64,000 nucleotides of DNA from Typhlomys cinereus (taxonomy: Eukaryota > Chordata > Mammalia > Rodentia > Platacanthomyidae): positions 2,931,501 to 2,995,500 of the forward strand of contig JALPQD010000116.1 in the NCBI GenBank assembly GCA_023101885.1, read 5' to 3'. Position numbers and translations under genes: made by a program. Below the pieces are notes generated by a model. The model saw only the letters and a program-made list of their open reading frames with translations. It was not told the DNA's origin and did not search any database. The first letter of the stretch is position 1, and every line of letters begins with the position of its first letter. Positions 10,801 to 21,842 of this stretch are shown here, piece by piece.

Positions 10801-12219
10801 CTCCTCCTCTGCCTCTTCTTCCTCCTCTTCCTCCTCCTCCTCCTCGGCCGGCTCTGCTTTCTCGGAGAAGCAATCGGGGTCGCCGGCTTCTTGCTTCTCC
10901 CCTTCGGCGACCCCAGAGTCCTTGCCCTCTGAAGATTTGGTAGGACTGGAAGCCAGAGGCCCCAGGGGGACTGAGGTAATGGGGGTCTTCAGGACCGAGC
11001 TGGTGAGCCCGCCAAGGTTCAAGAGGGTGCTGGGGGTCAAGAGCCCAGCCTGGGGCGGCTCGGGGCCGGCGGCAGAGCCGGCTGGGAGAGTCTCCTCCCC
11101 TTCCATGCGAATGCCACTAAATTTACCATAAAAACTGTGTCCGGGGCCTATGAGGTTAGCTGTGGAAACTAAAGGGTGTTGAAAGTTTTTGTTTTTTGGT
11201 TCCAGAAAACTTACAAGGGGTTCCTTGTCTTTGCCGATCCCTTGGATGATAGCGGAGATGTTCTTATTGCTAAGAATTTTCCGCTCCTCTTCACTCAGGG
11301 TCATCCGATGGTCGTGCACCGCGTGGGTCACAAACGAGCGGACGTACCCGAAGGAGAGTTTGCACAAGAAACACATCAGAATGGGCTTCCTCTTGCCGTA
11401 GAGCACGAAGCCATCGAATTTGGACAGGTCCACATTGTTGGGAACATCTTTGGATACGCAGGAGCTTTTGGCAGAACCGTCGCTGTTCAGGTAATCCTTG
11501 TTGCTTTTGTGCCGCACGTCAAACACGCGGAAGCTGTGCAGGACGGGGCTGAGCCCCGCCAGGGCTGAGGTATTCGGGAAGGCCTGATCGGAGCCCTCAA
11601 ACCATTTCCCGAAGGATGAGGCTATGTGGAAAGTGTTGATGATCTGCGGGTACACAGGTGCAGCACACGAAGGGTCCCCCTGCTTGCCCCCTGCCCCGGG
11701 GAGAGAGTTCAGGAAGAGCGAGGGGACAGGCCCGCTGCCACTGCCGCCCGCGCCCCCGCTCTGGGCCAGCTGGCTCAAGCTCTCCACGATGTAGGCCGAG
11801 CCGTCGGGCTGGTAGACGATCTCCCCGGCCAGGTTCTCCACGTCACTCTCCTCGTCGCCCTCCTCGCTGGTGTCGCTGGCGCTCTCCTCCCGCAGGGGCC
11901 GAGGGGCGCGGGCGCCGGGACAGGGGTGCTCCATGTAGGCCTGGAGGCTGGCGAAGGAGGCCGAGCACTCGTTGCAGCCCACCTCCTTGCTGGAGGGCTC
12001 GGCTGGGGGCCCGGCCGAGGCGCTGCTGTCCGCCAGGCGCTCATTGAAGGGGGGGGCCCTCAGGCCGTCCAGGGGCCCGTGGCTCTCGCCTGTGGGCTGC
12101 TCCATGCTACTGGGTTTGTCGGGGAGGTGGGTGCTGTTGAGTTCAGTCCATTGCCGGTGCTGAGGGATACCGCACCCATTGTCCTTCCCCGAGACGACGG
12201 GCGAGTCACAGCCTTCCAT
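9507..12219 (-). CDS. ZFHX3: ZFHX3 first coding exon, residues 1-904 plus one base
   Basis: N-terminal quarter of the very large zinc-finger homeobox transcription factor ZFHX3/ATBF1, a nuclear DNA-binding regulator of neuronal and muscle differentiation and circadian function (family knowledge). The protein starts [15 protein letters not shown] and matches mammalian ZFHX3 as I remember it. Visible units: a degenerate finger at 82-100 (Cys82, Cys85, His98, Cys100), then C2H2 fingers at 283-304, 640-661, 671-692, 726-748 and 804-826. An acidic run at 459-486 has 11 Glu, Ala, 14 Glu, then Asp-Glu. Residues 770-782 are 13 Ala. The start has a strong context (A at -3, G at +4). The exon ends CTAG followed by the donor GTGAGG at 9506, leaving phase 1. 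Beyond the donor the frame stays open by chance to 9235. Homeodomains are in exons outside the window. Very confident. Confidence 0.97.
9874..9912 (-). repeat. GCC trinucleotide tract encoding 13 alanines
   Basis: Residues 770-782 are encoded in order by one GCG, seven GCC, one GCT and four GCC codons, an almost pure GCC repeat between the fifth and sixth C2H2 fingers of this exon. The low codon variety suggests recent slippage. Confidence 0.9.
10762..10845 (-). repeat. GAG/GAA trinucleotide tract encoding poly-Glu
   Basis: In-frame run coding Glu11-Ala-Glu14-Asp-Glu at residues 459-486. GAG is mixed with GAA codons, so the DNA is an impure repeat. The acidic tract is a known feature of ZFHX3. 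Its exact length varies between mammals as I recall. Confidence 0.9.
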
Positions 12220-12240
12220 GGTAAGGCCTGCGTGGAGTTT
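11600..12240. promoter_or_regulatory. CpG-rich segment over the start of the first coding exon
   Basis: The first 200 or so codons are visibly rich in CG dinucleotides (dense between 11690 and 12070), unlike the flanking introns, which are CpG-poor. This is an intragenic CpG-island-like block. It may simply reflect coding composition or may mark an internal regulatory region. I did not compute observed/expected CpG. Confidence 0.45.
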
Positions 12241-12244
12241 TCAT
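12206..12244 (-). CDS. Upstream ORF overlapping the ZFHX3 start codon (12 codons)
   Basis: An ATG 25 bases upstream of the ZFHX3 start opens a frame of 12 codons ([12 protein letters not shown]) that stops at TGA inside the main coding sequence, so the uORF overlaps the true start. Its context has G at -3 and A at +4, moderate compared with the strong main start. Such overlapping uORFs commonly lower translation of the main frame. It belongs to every transcript spliced to this acceptor. That it is translated is inference. Confidence 0.5.
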   Translation of the reverse strand: MKTPRRPYHGRL

Positions 12245-12265
12245 TGCACCCAGTACGGATCGGAC
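12220..12265 (-). other. ZFHX3: 5' UTR part of the first coding exon and its splice acceptor
   Basis: Forty-six bases lie between the predicted acceptor (AG at 12266-12267, read CCTTCAG on the minus strand) and the start codon. A long pyrimidine tract precedes the acceptor, seen as the purine-rich plus strand at 12271-12335. The segment holds an upstream ATG at 12244 that is out of frame with the main start. Acceptor choice is inferred from the consensus. Confidence 0.8.
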
Positions 12266-13919
12266 CTGAAGGGCGGAGGCAAGGGGGGGGGAGGAGGGAG
12301 AGAGGGGAAAGAGAGAGAGAAAGGAAAGAGGTTAGGAGGGCCGAGGTAAGGTCCCGCCAGGAGCACTCTAAGAGGCTTCTCTTCACACCCACGACACAAG
12401 GACCGCGAGGCAAGGCAGAGGGCAGGTTGGGGGAGAGGGGGAGACACGGGTCTGCACGAGCCACTGTGCAGAGGGCAAGCAGTACTGTGGGCATCACGGT
12501 CGGGTCCGAGTAATGAATGAGGGGTGGGAAAAGAGGTCAGGAGCACGCCCCTTGGACTTCACACTGCCTGTCCCTCTAACCCGAGGCCAGTCGCATTTTC
12601 CTTCTTTGCCCGGCAGACCTTCTATGGGACCAGGCAGCACAGTACGGGGTTGTTATCTCTCCACTACTGGAAGAGGTCATCCTACAGCATCCAGGGAGCA
12701 TTATAGGAAGCCACTCCTGGCTGATCACCCTGTGGAAAAGAGGGCTGCCTGGGGTGGGAATGGGGGGTGGGGTATAAAGAAGGAGAAAGACATAGTGAAT
12801 TGGAGTGTATGTCCAGTAATGTAGAGAAATGGTGTGTTTTTAAAGCCCTTATGTCTATCTAGTTGGACGCATTCAAATGTCTGGACACACCCTGAAGGCC
12901 CCCCAGGAGGTCAGCGGCCGAGTCCCTCCCTTGAAGTCTCAGAAACATCAGCCCCGTCAGCAAGCAGTCAACCTTAGAGATTCAAAATCAATCAATGCCA
13001 CTCTAACCGGCAAACAGAAGAGGACACAGGTGCCCGATGCCTATTCCCTCCACCTGAACCAGGAGAACTTCAGGCTAAAAAAATGTGCAGGCGCAAAGCG
13101 TGTGCACAGGTAGCTCTAGGAAGAACTGACGGATTCTCCATCTGACTGCTACCCTGGAGGAGCTCCACCTCGTCCCATCCACGGGGAGCCTGCTGGCATG
13201 TGCGTTAGTAGATTTTGCATCAAAGGTCTTAGCGCAGGCTACAGTGGCAGCTGGGCTCAGAGAGCCCCACTTCTACACTGGTCTCTTAGTTATTAGTCGC
13301 TCCCTGAGCAGCTGTCCGTCAGCCCTGAGGGTTTCCTGTTTCCGGAGTGCTGCTGAGCCCAACTTGCCCTCTGAGATCTCCAATCCCTGGGGAAGAAGGT
13401 AGCAACAGATCACAGGCTGTCTGGCTCCTGTGGCAACGTCACAGAGGGGGCGTGCAATGGTGTTGCACGTCTGTAGGCAGCTCCACACTTATAAGGTCGG
13501 AGGGTCAATCTGCCCTACCCCTCCACCTCATTCGTATGAAGCCAGCCGTCTCCTCCATCCCTCTCGCACCCCTACCGACACCCCTATTGTACTCCTTTTG
13601 CGTTTCTCCATACTTGACTGCACAGTGAGCGAACAGCTCCCCCTCGGGAAAAGATGGAGAAGGCAGGTTCGCTGGAAGCCTCAGAGCAAGTAAGTTTGTG
13701 GAGGAATACACCGCGGTCTGTTGACAACTCGACTGGAGCACTGACAACCTCAGCCTCTGCGACAACAAACTACCACGTGCCTTAGAAAAGAGGGGTTTAT
13801 ATAAAACAGACCACGGGCACAAACGCAAACCCACCAGCAAATGCAGAGGGACTTCCTTCAAGGCTCAGCTGGGATGCAGGTGAGAAGCTGGGGGGGGAGG
13901 GAAGAGAGGGAGAACTGCT

Positions 13920-14215
13920 CCTTAAGGATGCTCCTGATTGGCTGGATGACTTCTGATTGACAGTTCAGACCAAAAAGGTTGGCAGGCATGAAGGGGCGGG
14001 AGGGTTAACAGCCCGATTGTAAAATCAATGTCATAAATGCTTGGTAAGTTACAGGAACATGCGGGAAGGGGAGGCCAGGATTGATAAAGGAGAACAGCTT
14101 TGATGCTGCACCAGGGACTTGTTTATCGACAGCAAAGCCAATCTCCTCTCTAGCCTGGGCTGGGCCAGAGAAACCTGCTAGCGTTTACCAATTAATTGGT
14201 GGGCTTTGCTTGCTC
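13920..14215. promoter_or_regulatory. Candidate enhancer with PBX-MEIS decamer and homeodomain palindrome
   Basis: Repeat-free block 1.7-2 kb upstream of the first coding exon. It contains TGATTGACAG (13954-13963), the known PBX-MEIS composite consensus, a nearby CCAAT-type GATTGG, a TTGATAAAGG GATA-like word and the perfect 14-base palindrome ACCAATTAATTGGT (14187-14200). Function is inferred from motifs only. Confidence 0.4.
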
Positions 14216-14217
14216 CC

Positions 14218-14253
14218 TTCTCTTCTTCCTCTTCCTCCTCCTCCTCCTCCTCA
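14218..14253. repeat. CTT/CTC pyrimidine repeat
   Basis: TCTTCTTCCTC grading into seven CTC units. Confidence 0.85.
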
Positions 14254-15704
14254 ACAAAGTAGCCATGGGACTTTTAAGAACTCCCTCACTTTGCTTTCTG
14301 CCCCCAAGAGGTGTCCCATAAAGAGATGAAGACCTGGTGACTACTTCTGAGAGACATTAGGGAGCATGACCATTTAAGGTGGGGGGGAGTGCTGCAGCCT
14401 ATTTGAGATACAGGTGGGAAAAAGACTCTAACTTCCCTTCCCCTATGTGCTGACCAGGACAAGCAGAACCTTCAAATAGTAAGCAAGGTGGGGGTCATGG
14501 GCTACTTCAAGTATTCTCGCCAGAGAGCTTGCAAGAATCCCAGGCTGTGTCCGCAAGCTCCTCAGCCCCCCACCCCCTGTCTGCACCTTCTTTCATATCA
14601 TTCCTAGGAACTTGAATGAAAGCTTGAGTCACTGTGTCACACCATCTGCACCCAGTGACCATTGTCTGTGCCTGGTGTCTGTGCCATCGAGTAACCAGGG
14701 AAACACGATCACACACTTCCCCGCCTCTGTCCCCCGCAGGTAGTGAGGGGAGAGGGAGTGGACTAGGGCCCTACCCGAGCCCTGATGGGAAGCAATCTCT
14801 TCGTCCTACTCACTGGCGGTCTGTGAGCCTCAGGGCATCCACCACTCTCCCACCCAGCCAGCCAGCCAGCCGGCTGGCTTGCTCTGTTTATCAGCCAGTC
14901 AATAAGAAAAAGGTAGTTCTTACTTAAGGAGCCAGAAGTCAACTCGGCAGGTCGATCAGCACTCTGTCTGTAAACATGGTTTCCCGTAAAATCAATGCTC
15001 TTCAGTTACAGAGGGCGGCCTGGGAACCAGGCGAGTCCCTGTGGCTGGGCAGCCCACCCGCCAGCATTCACACACACTCCCACCCCCAGGCTCTACACCC
15101 CCGACCCCGTCCCTTGGGTTACCCAAACACTTGAACCTTCTTGCAGTCCTCTGGAAGGAGCCCTCATGTCCTTCCCCTGGTCGCTCCCCTAAGCTCCCTT
15201 TGAATGACCAGGTGTGGTGTGCATGACCCCCCAAGATTGTACTCAATACTCTCTGTTTCTGAATCCAGTTAGATTATTTTAACAAAATGCACCTTTCCAA
15301 TGCAAAGTCCGAGGACAGACACGAGTGTGCTCCACCTAGCATTTGTACACAGGAAGCCACCCTAGCGTCCTCTCTCTGCTTAGCATTCAATCCTACCACC
15401 TCAGAAGCATCCTTAATTAGAACCCTCAACCCAAAACCCAAACCTGTGCTCATCTCCAGTTATACTTCCGATTCTTTCACAGCTTGCCATAGTTTTGCAA
15501 CTCTCAATATCTCCTTTTCTTTAGAAGGATAAAACTCTTCTGGGAGCAATGTGGCGCCCCACCCATCCAACCATCTCTCCCTTTAACAAGGTTGTGCTAA
15601 GAAAGTTCTGCCTCATTCCTTGAAGGAAACAGGGCTGGGTCACAGGCACCAATCCCCAGGAGGCTGGGGAGGGAGCTGCGGTTATGAGGAAGAGGAGGGG
15701 GCTC

Positions 15705-15825
15705 CCGCTGTTGCTCCAGCTCCCAGAGAATTAAACATGAACAGTCGCACTGTGTAATTTTAAATTGTTAATTAGCACAGGGTTAATTAGGCGGTCCTTT
15801 CACAAGGGGCTGCTTGGCAGAAAAC
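15705..15825. promoter_or_regulatory. Candidate element with two GTTAATTAG sites
   Basis: GTTAATTAG occurs at 15767-15775 and again at 15782-15790, start to start 15 bases, after TGTGTAATTTTAAATT. No repeat signature. ATBF1 was named for binding AT-rich elements of this kind, so autoregulation is possible but untested. Confidence 0.35.
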
Positions 15826-16187
15826 CAAGAAGGGAAACAAAGGGGAAGGAAAGAAAAACAAAGCGGGAATAGAGACGAGGGAGAAACTGTTGCTTCCGTG
15901 AATAACCCACAGGGCATCACCAGAGACGTCAGCCGCGGCCAGGGATGCCTGTTCCTGCGGGCACTCCCCGCTCCGCACGGGGGAGCAGCAGCAAGCACCG
16001 CCCTCCTCGGGCACAAGATGCTCAAGTCCTGACTCAGCAGTTCCTCCATTCCCGGAACTCGTCCCAAGGAAACAACCCAGGCAGACGCCTGGATGTGAAA
16101 GATCATTCATTGCAAGGTTTATGACGAGAAGGCGAAACACGGCAACAACAGACTAAATAAGAGGGCACAGAATTCCACATGTTGGGC

Positions 16188-16510
16188 CTGGGGAGATGGC
16201 TCAGTGGTTAAAGCCTATGCCTCACAAGCAAAAGGGACCTGAGTTCAGATCCCCAGGTCCCATGCAAAAATGCCAAGACGGATATGTAAGTGGCTGTGAT
16301 TCTGGCTCTGGAAAGCAGAGCCTGGGAAACCCCACAGTAAAGCAATAAAGTCGAAGGATAATCCAAGATGATTCCTAAAGTCACCCTTGAGCATCCACAG
16401 GCGCATACACTCAAGTGACTTCCTGTGCATATGCCCCCCACACACACACACACATTCATCCACATACAAAACTCACACATGCACAAATGTATGCCAGAAA
16501 ATAAAATGTT
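16188..16510 (+). repeat. B2-like SINE
   Basis: Head GCCTGGGGAGATGGCTCAGTGGTTAAAGCC with GACCTGAGTTCAGATCC B box, clearly of the B2 superfamily, followed by a diverged body, a CA repeat near 16440 and an A-rich end. Confidence 0.75.
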
Positions 16511-16774
16511 GTCATAAAATTGTCGTCTTTAAAGAAACCACTTACTGACATGGGGAACAGATCATACACTAAAAGAACAAAGTACATGCGGGTACACCTA
16601 CTGGAAAAAAAAATCAGACAACATCAAAATCTGTACCACAAGTTCAAGAGTTCAAGGGTGATATCATTTCCTCCTTCGTGCCTGTACTTCCCAAGCCTCA
16701 TTTTAGGCACAGACCACATGATGGAAGCCTTCTCTTACCTATGAGATACCATATGAGACCACTCGAGGCTGGGT

Positions 16775-16890
16775 GCTGCATCTTATCCCCATTTTAGAGA
16801 TGGAAACACTGAGGTTGCCCAAGGTTCCACGGCCTAAATGATAAAGGCAGGTTGTCTGGGAGCAGGGTCTGGATTCTAAGTTATTCTAAG
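16775..16890 (+). repeat. MIR fragment
   Basis: CTTATCCCCATTTTAGAGATGGAAACACTGAGG followed by CCAAGGTTCCACGG and a GGTCTGGATTC word, the MIR core order. Confidence 0.7.
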
Positions 16891-18817
16891 ACATTTCCTT
16901 CAAGGTCCATCTCTGGAGACAGTTGACCTTTATGTGCCCAGGGTCTGTCCTAATATGAGAAGCGACCTGAACTGCTATTCAAAGAAAAATGCTGATCCCA
17001 CCAAATGGGAGGAGGTGCAAAGTGGCCAAAGTGGCCTTCCTAACTTGGATCTCATCGGATAGCTGCAAAATGGGGAATGTGAGGTGGAGGAGGGGGAAGT
17101 TTTTTTTGGGGGGGGCACCTGCAGCCAAGAACTAGAAGACAGACCCAGTATCCTTCTTAGTTTTTGAAAAAATAAAGGAACATTCTAAAACCAAAGACCA
17201 GAAGAGGTTTTCACCCATTTCTTCACTATTCACTGTGAACTTACTGTGTGTCAGATGCTACGGAAGGTAATCATATGGCCACACTTTGATCAAGTATGAT
17301 GTCACTGCACAAAACCCTCCAAAGTCATAAAAAGTCAGACAAAAGGAAGGCATGGTGGTTGGACAGGGTGGGGGGGGGTGACAGACCGACACACACCTCA
17401 TTTCGGATAACGCAATGGTATTGGAATCGAAAGACTGTGGTCCGATTATGCTGCAAGTTCTTCCTAGGGTTAAACAGATTCAGCCGCTGCTGGAACAATC
17501 TTTGTGGCAGGATGGTGATCCCAAGCAGTCAGCCACCAGTCATATTAGATCCAGGGAGAAAACTCCCATAAAATAAACTGAAAACCAACCTCGCACAGAC
17601 TTGCTGGCCTAAGAAATGCAGCAAAGAGTGCTTTATTTTAATAAGACACCCCAAAGTCTGTCACTTGAAGGAAAACATCTTTCAGATAATGAAGTCTGGA
17701 TGACTTCACAGCAGGTGGACGCCGTCACCTCTGGCATCGACTCCTCATGCCGAGGTGTCTGCAGACAGCCGCGGGATGCTGCCCGGGCTCTGTGCTGCTC
17801 ACTTAAATCAACAAACTTGAGGCATGAGACCAAGCAGATGCAGCACTGTGCGGGGCAGAGAGTGAACAGGCAAAACCAATGTGCTCTAATGGTGGATCAG
17901 GCTAGGGAAGAAAAGTTAAAAAGAACTCAACCAGCTGGAACAGGTCCAAACAAGACGAAGCTGTAGCAAGATAAATGCAAAGCCCAGTGTTTTCAATTCA
18001 GGCAACTGCCAGACCAAATGATAGAAGTGTAGATAATCCCAGTTCATATAACGAACACACACACATACCCCTAAGAATTGTACTTGCCTACTAAGCTCAG
18101 CAAAAGCCCAAAGTAGGCAGAGATAACATGTAAGCTTTAGTAACAGGAGGGCCCTCGACTTGATGGGACATTAAGTGAATACTGTTGTGATCATGGAAAA
18201 TTGTAGACGAACCCAGAGTGTCATCAGAATGGCTTACCACAAGCAGCTCCACATTGGAGAAAAGCAAAGTCCGAGTCCAAGGCAAGACAACTGTCATCGA
18301 CTCTTCAAAACCCTGGGTAGGTAGGCGTCATCTACCCGCATCCGGGAGGGAGTTACCAGAAATGGAGGCAATGTAAAAGGAATTAAAGAGTTTGGTCCAC
18401 AGTAAATGGAAGTCTTACTCAGGGGTTATCGAACTGCCTGTGGAAGATTTCCACAGTGAGATACTGTTGCTCCCTGGGTTTGCAAATGCGCAAGAGGACT
18501 GAGTGGCGGCTGTGAGGTTCTACTGGGCCACCTTGGGAAGGTGGAATCTCTTCACTCCTGGTGATCGATCTGGTTATCCCACGAGTTCTAACCCTCTCTG
18601 CTCTGCACGTGGTGGCAGCTGGCAACTTCATCCCGCTGGTTATCTGTTGACTCATCTGTCTGACCCGTGAGGAACATGAGGTCAGGCTCCACATGTCCTT
18701 CACCCCGTGTGCTCCACAGGCCAGATGTGGTAGGTGATTCATAAAACAGGGAGGAAGAACGGGAGGTCAAGGGGGACCACTTGGTCATCAGACCACTACA
18801 ACAGGACAAGAGCTCCT

Positions 18818-18821
<4 letters not shown>

Positions 18822-18877
<56 letters not shown>
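18822..18877. repeat. CT dinucleotide repeat
   Basis: About 28 nearly perfect CT units. Confidence 0.95.
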
Positions 18878-18882
<5 letters not shown>

Positions 18883-19074
18883 TCTCACTCTCCCCCCCAT
18901 TCCCAGACAATGAAACTGGAGCGACCTTTGGACAGATGACCAATTCTTGGGCTGGAGCAGGAAGAGCACAGGACGTTCAAAGAATCGAGTATTTCTCAGA
19001 AGGACACAGGAAAAAGCCAGAGGAACACTACCAACCAAACAGGGGACAGTTTGAACAAGAAAATTAAATGAGGG

Positions 19075-19445
19075 ATGGGGGACAGCTCTGTGGGTGAGAG
19101 GGCTTGCTGTACAAGCACCAGGACCTGAGTTCGAACCCCTAGTGCTTACAACAATGCTAGTTATGGTCGAATGTGCCTGTAATTCCCGGAGTTTTAGGGT
19201 GAAGGCAGAGGGTCCTGGGAGCTTACGGAGAACTTCGGGTACAGTAAGAGACTCCATCTCAAGGAAAGGAAGTAGAGGAAGATACCCAATACCTTCCTCC
19301 AACTTCCACATGTGCGCTCACCCACATAAACATGCACATATGAATCACACATATACTACACCCGTGCATGCATGCTCATATACATACACACAAAATGTAA
19401 ACGAAGGGGTGCGACCCGATGCATAAAATAAGAATTCACAACTCC
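19075..19445 (+). repeat. B2-like SINE, diverged, with tail
   Basis: Contains GGGTGAGAGGGCTTGCTGTACAAGCACC and GACCTGAGTTCGAACCCC (A and B box regions), a body with GTGCCTGTAATTCCCGG, and an AC-rich tail. Confidence 0.65.
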
Positions 19446-20147
19446 ATGTTTTATAGATAAATAAATGTGGGAAGAACACTCTTCCTTGGAGTAGAAACCC
19501 AACTGAGTAAAATACACATATACCCCAAAACACTATGAAGTTAGAAAACCACCCTTTAGTAACCACCACCCTAAAAATAATCCAGTCAGAAGATAACCAC
19601 TGGGTAGTCATACAGAGAGATGTGGGATTTCGCAACCTCGGCGTCTCCCCCCCACTCTTATCAATCACAGAAGGAGGAACAGTAACTTCACGGGGAGAGG
19701 CCGGGCAGACCTCATCTCAATCGGACCATTGAAGTCCACTTCCGTCGGCAGCAGGGAAACAAACAGACATGGTGTGCCTCCCGATAGGACATGCTGAGCA
19801 GAAAGCTACAACTCTTCCCCGCATTCCTGCCAAGAAACGCAAAACCTGAATCTAATCGGCCAGGAACATCAGACGCTCCAGACGGAGGGAGGTCCATGGG
19901 ACGCCCTGACTGTTCAGGATCAGGAGGGAAAACACTGTTTTGGATAAAGGAGTCTAAGGAAGAGGTGATGGAGGAATGCGTGCAATGGGGGACTTTCTCT
20001 GCCCACCAAGGGTGTAACTTGGACAATGGGAAACAGCTAAATGGGCTGACAGGTGTAAATGTGGTGTGGCTACATGACATAAAGTCTTCGTTCATGGATA
20101 CGGTTGGACACATGTGGAGCTGAAGAAGCATGGTGCTCGATTTTCAA

Positions 20148-20285
20148 AAGGTGTCAGGAGTCTATAGTCCCAGAATTTAGAAGACAGAGGCAGGAGAATT
20201 GTGGGTGGTGAGTTCAAGGTCAGTCTGGACTTGTAACAGGCAAGACTCCATTCCTTAAAACAGTAACAATAGTAACAGTAAGCTT
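20148..20285 (+). repeat. B1-like SINE
   Basis: Diverged 7SL-like order: TATAGTCCCAGAATTTAGAAG, GACAGAGGCAGGAGAATTG, GTGAGTTCAAGGTCAGTCTGG, CAAGACTCC, then an A-rich end. Confidence 0.7.
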
Positions 20286-20335
20286 TAAGAAAAACAGGTA
20301 CATGTGTGTGTATGTGTATGCATTTCAGTGGGCAT

Positions 20336-20337
<2 letters not shown>

Positions 20338-20377
<40 letters not shown>
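20338..20377. repeat. CA dinucleotide repeat
   Basis: Twenty CA units. Confidence 0.95.
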
Positions 20378-20379
<2 letters not shown>

Positions 20380-21574
20380 CGATGATTATGTGGTAACATT
20401 TGGGATGAGAACTGTTGGACTTTTACAACTTTCCTCTATGGCTACAAACAGAACTGTCCAGGATGAAACGCTCCAAAAGTACATACACATCATAACCTGC
20501 CCTGGTAGGTGGGCCTTTATCTGTACAGGAAATTCCTTCCCGGTTTAGCTTCATGCAAGGGCGGAGGCAGGGAGGCTGCACTGGAGCCTTTGCAGCACAG
20601 ACATTGGTTTTTCCCTTCCTCAGACTGGAGAAGAAAACGCAAAGGCCTTTCTAACATGATGCAACATCCAAAACACCCATGAGAGGTCAGGACTTGGGCC
20701 AGATTTGCCTAATAATGGGAAGTATTTTGTAAAGGGGGGGGCTGGAGGGTGATCGTAACCAATGCCATAGCCAAATGCAGACAAAGAGAGAAAACTTTGC
20801 AACAAACTTCTCCCTCACTAAGTCCACCTAGAAGAAAAAAAAAACAAACACAAAAACTGGAAACCTCATTCAAGGGGCAAAGAAATAATGCTTGGAATCC
20901 ACTGATGAGTCATTATCAAACCCCAGTTTGTGCATTCTATATAATGCTAGTGTTTGTCCACGGCTGCCGCATACAAGTTAAATGTTGAATCATAAATAGG
21001 TGAGATTCCATGACTTGGTACCCATTTCCCAGCAGCGCTAAGAATGACGCCGCTGTGCCCGGGTGTCAAACGTGTGAACAGGTCTCTCGGGCTTCAGGTC
21101 CACTGCCCGGAAGACCCAGAACATCGCCCACCCTGGGCTTCGTGTTTGCTAATAAGTATGTCTGTGCTATTTCCAGCATGAACATAAATCAACCGGGAAG
21201 TGAAAACTGCTAGCTCAGTCCTTTTTGCAGGGAGCACACAGCCACCCCGGCATTCTGGTTAGTGTGGGGTCTGGTCTGGACGGGTAGGGGAGTGCGGGCA
21301 GGCATGTCATGAGATCAGGGGCAGAGTCAGGTCTGGGAACTCAGCTTAGGCTGGCTTGGGTGGGAGGGTGGGGGGGGTCAACAATGACAAGAAAATTTAA
21401 TGTTTACTATGGTTTGTAGATACACATATGAGATAAACCAGCTCTTATTTACATTCTAACTATGCATTTGGGACAATTTAGTCAGCTATTCAGCATTTGT
21501 TTCTAGACACTTAAGAAGTTATGTAACTATCCACCTCTAAGTTATATGGAGACATTTCACAGCAACTTGTGTGT

Positions 21575-21842
21575 GTGCGCGCGCGCACGCTTTATGATTC
21601 TCCACCTTATTATTCCCTTGACACAGGGTCTCTCACTGAACTTTGAACTAACCCATCAGCCAGCAAGCCCCACCCATCTTCCTGTCTCTCCCTCCACCTG
21701 CCCTATTGCTGTAATTACACAAGTGTGTGCAATCAACACCAGGCTTTTCACAGAGGTTCTGGAGATTTGAACCCAGGTCCTCATACTTGACAGCAAGCAT
21801 TCTTACCTGCTGAGCCATTCCCCAGTCCTGCAGCATCGTGTG
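21575..21842 (-). repeat. B2-like/ID-related SINE, minus strand
   Basis: Right end reads GAGATTTGAACCCAGGTCC ... CTTACCTGCTGAGCCATTCCCCAG, the complement of a tRNA-derived SINE head. The body leads left to a GACACAGGGTCTCTCAC word. Confidence 0.65.

Noticed and set aside
9685..12513. Long plus-strand open frames of 243-295 codons opposite the first ZFHX3 coding exon
   Set aside because: They are antisense shadows of GC-rich, repeat-rich coding sequence (poly-Ser and Gly from the poly-Glu and Ala tracts). No homology or splice context was recognised.
18822..19311. 171-codon minus-strand frame
   Set aside because: Its C-terminal end is an Arg-Glu run from the CT repeat, and the rest overlaps a B2-like SINE. 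No protein-like features.
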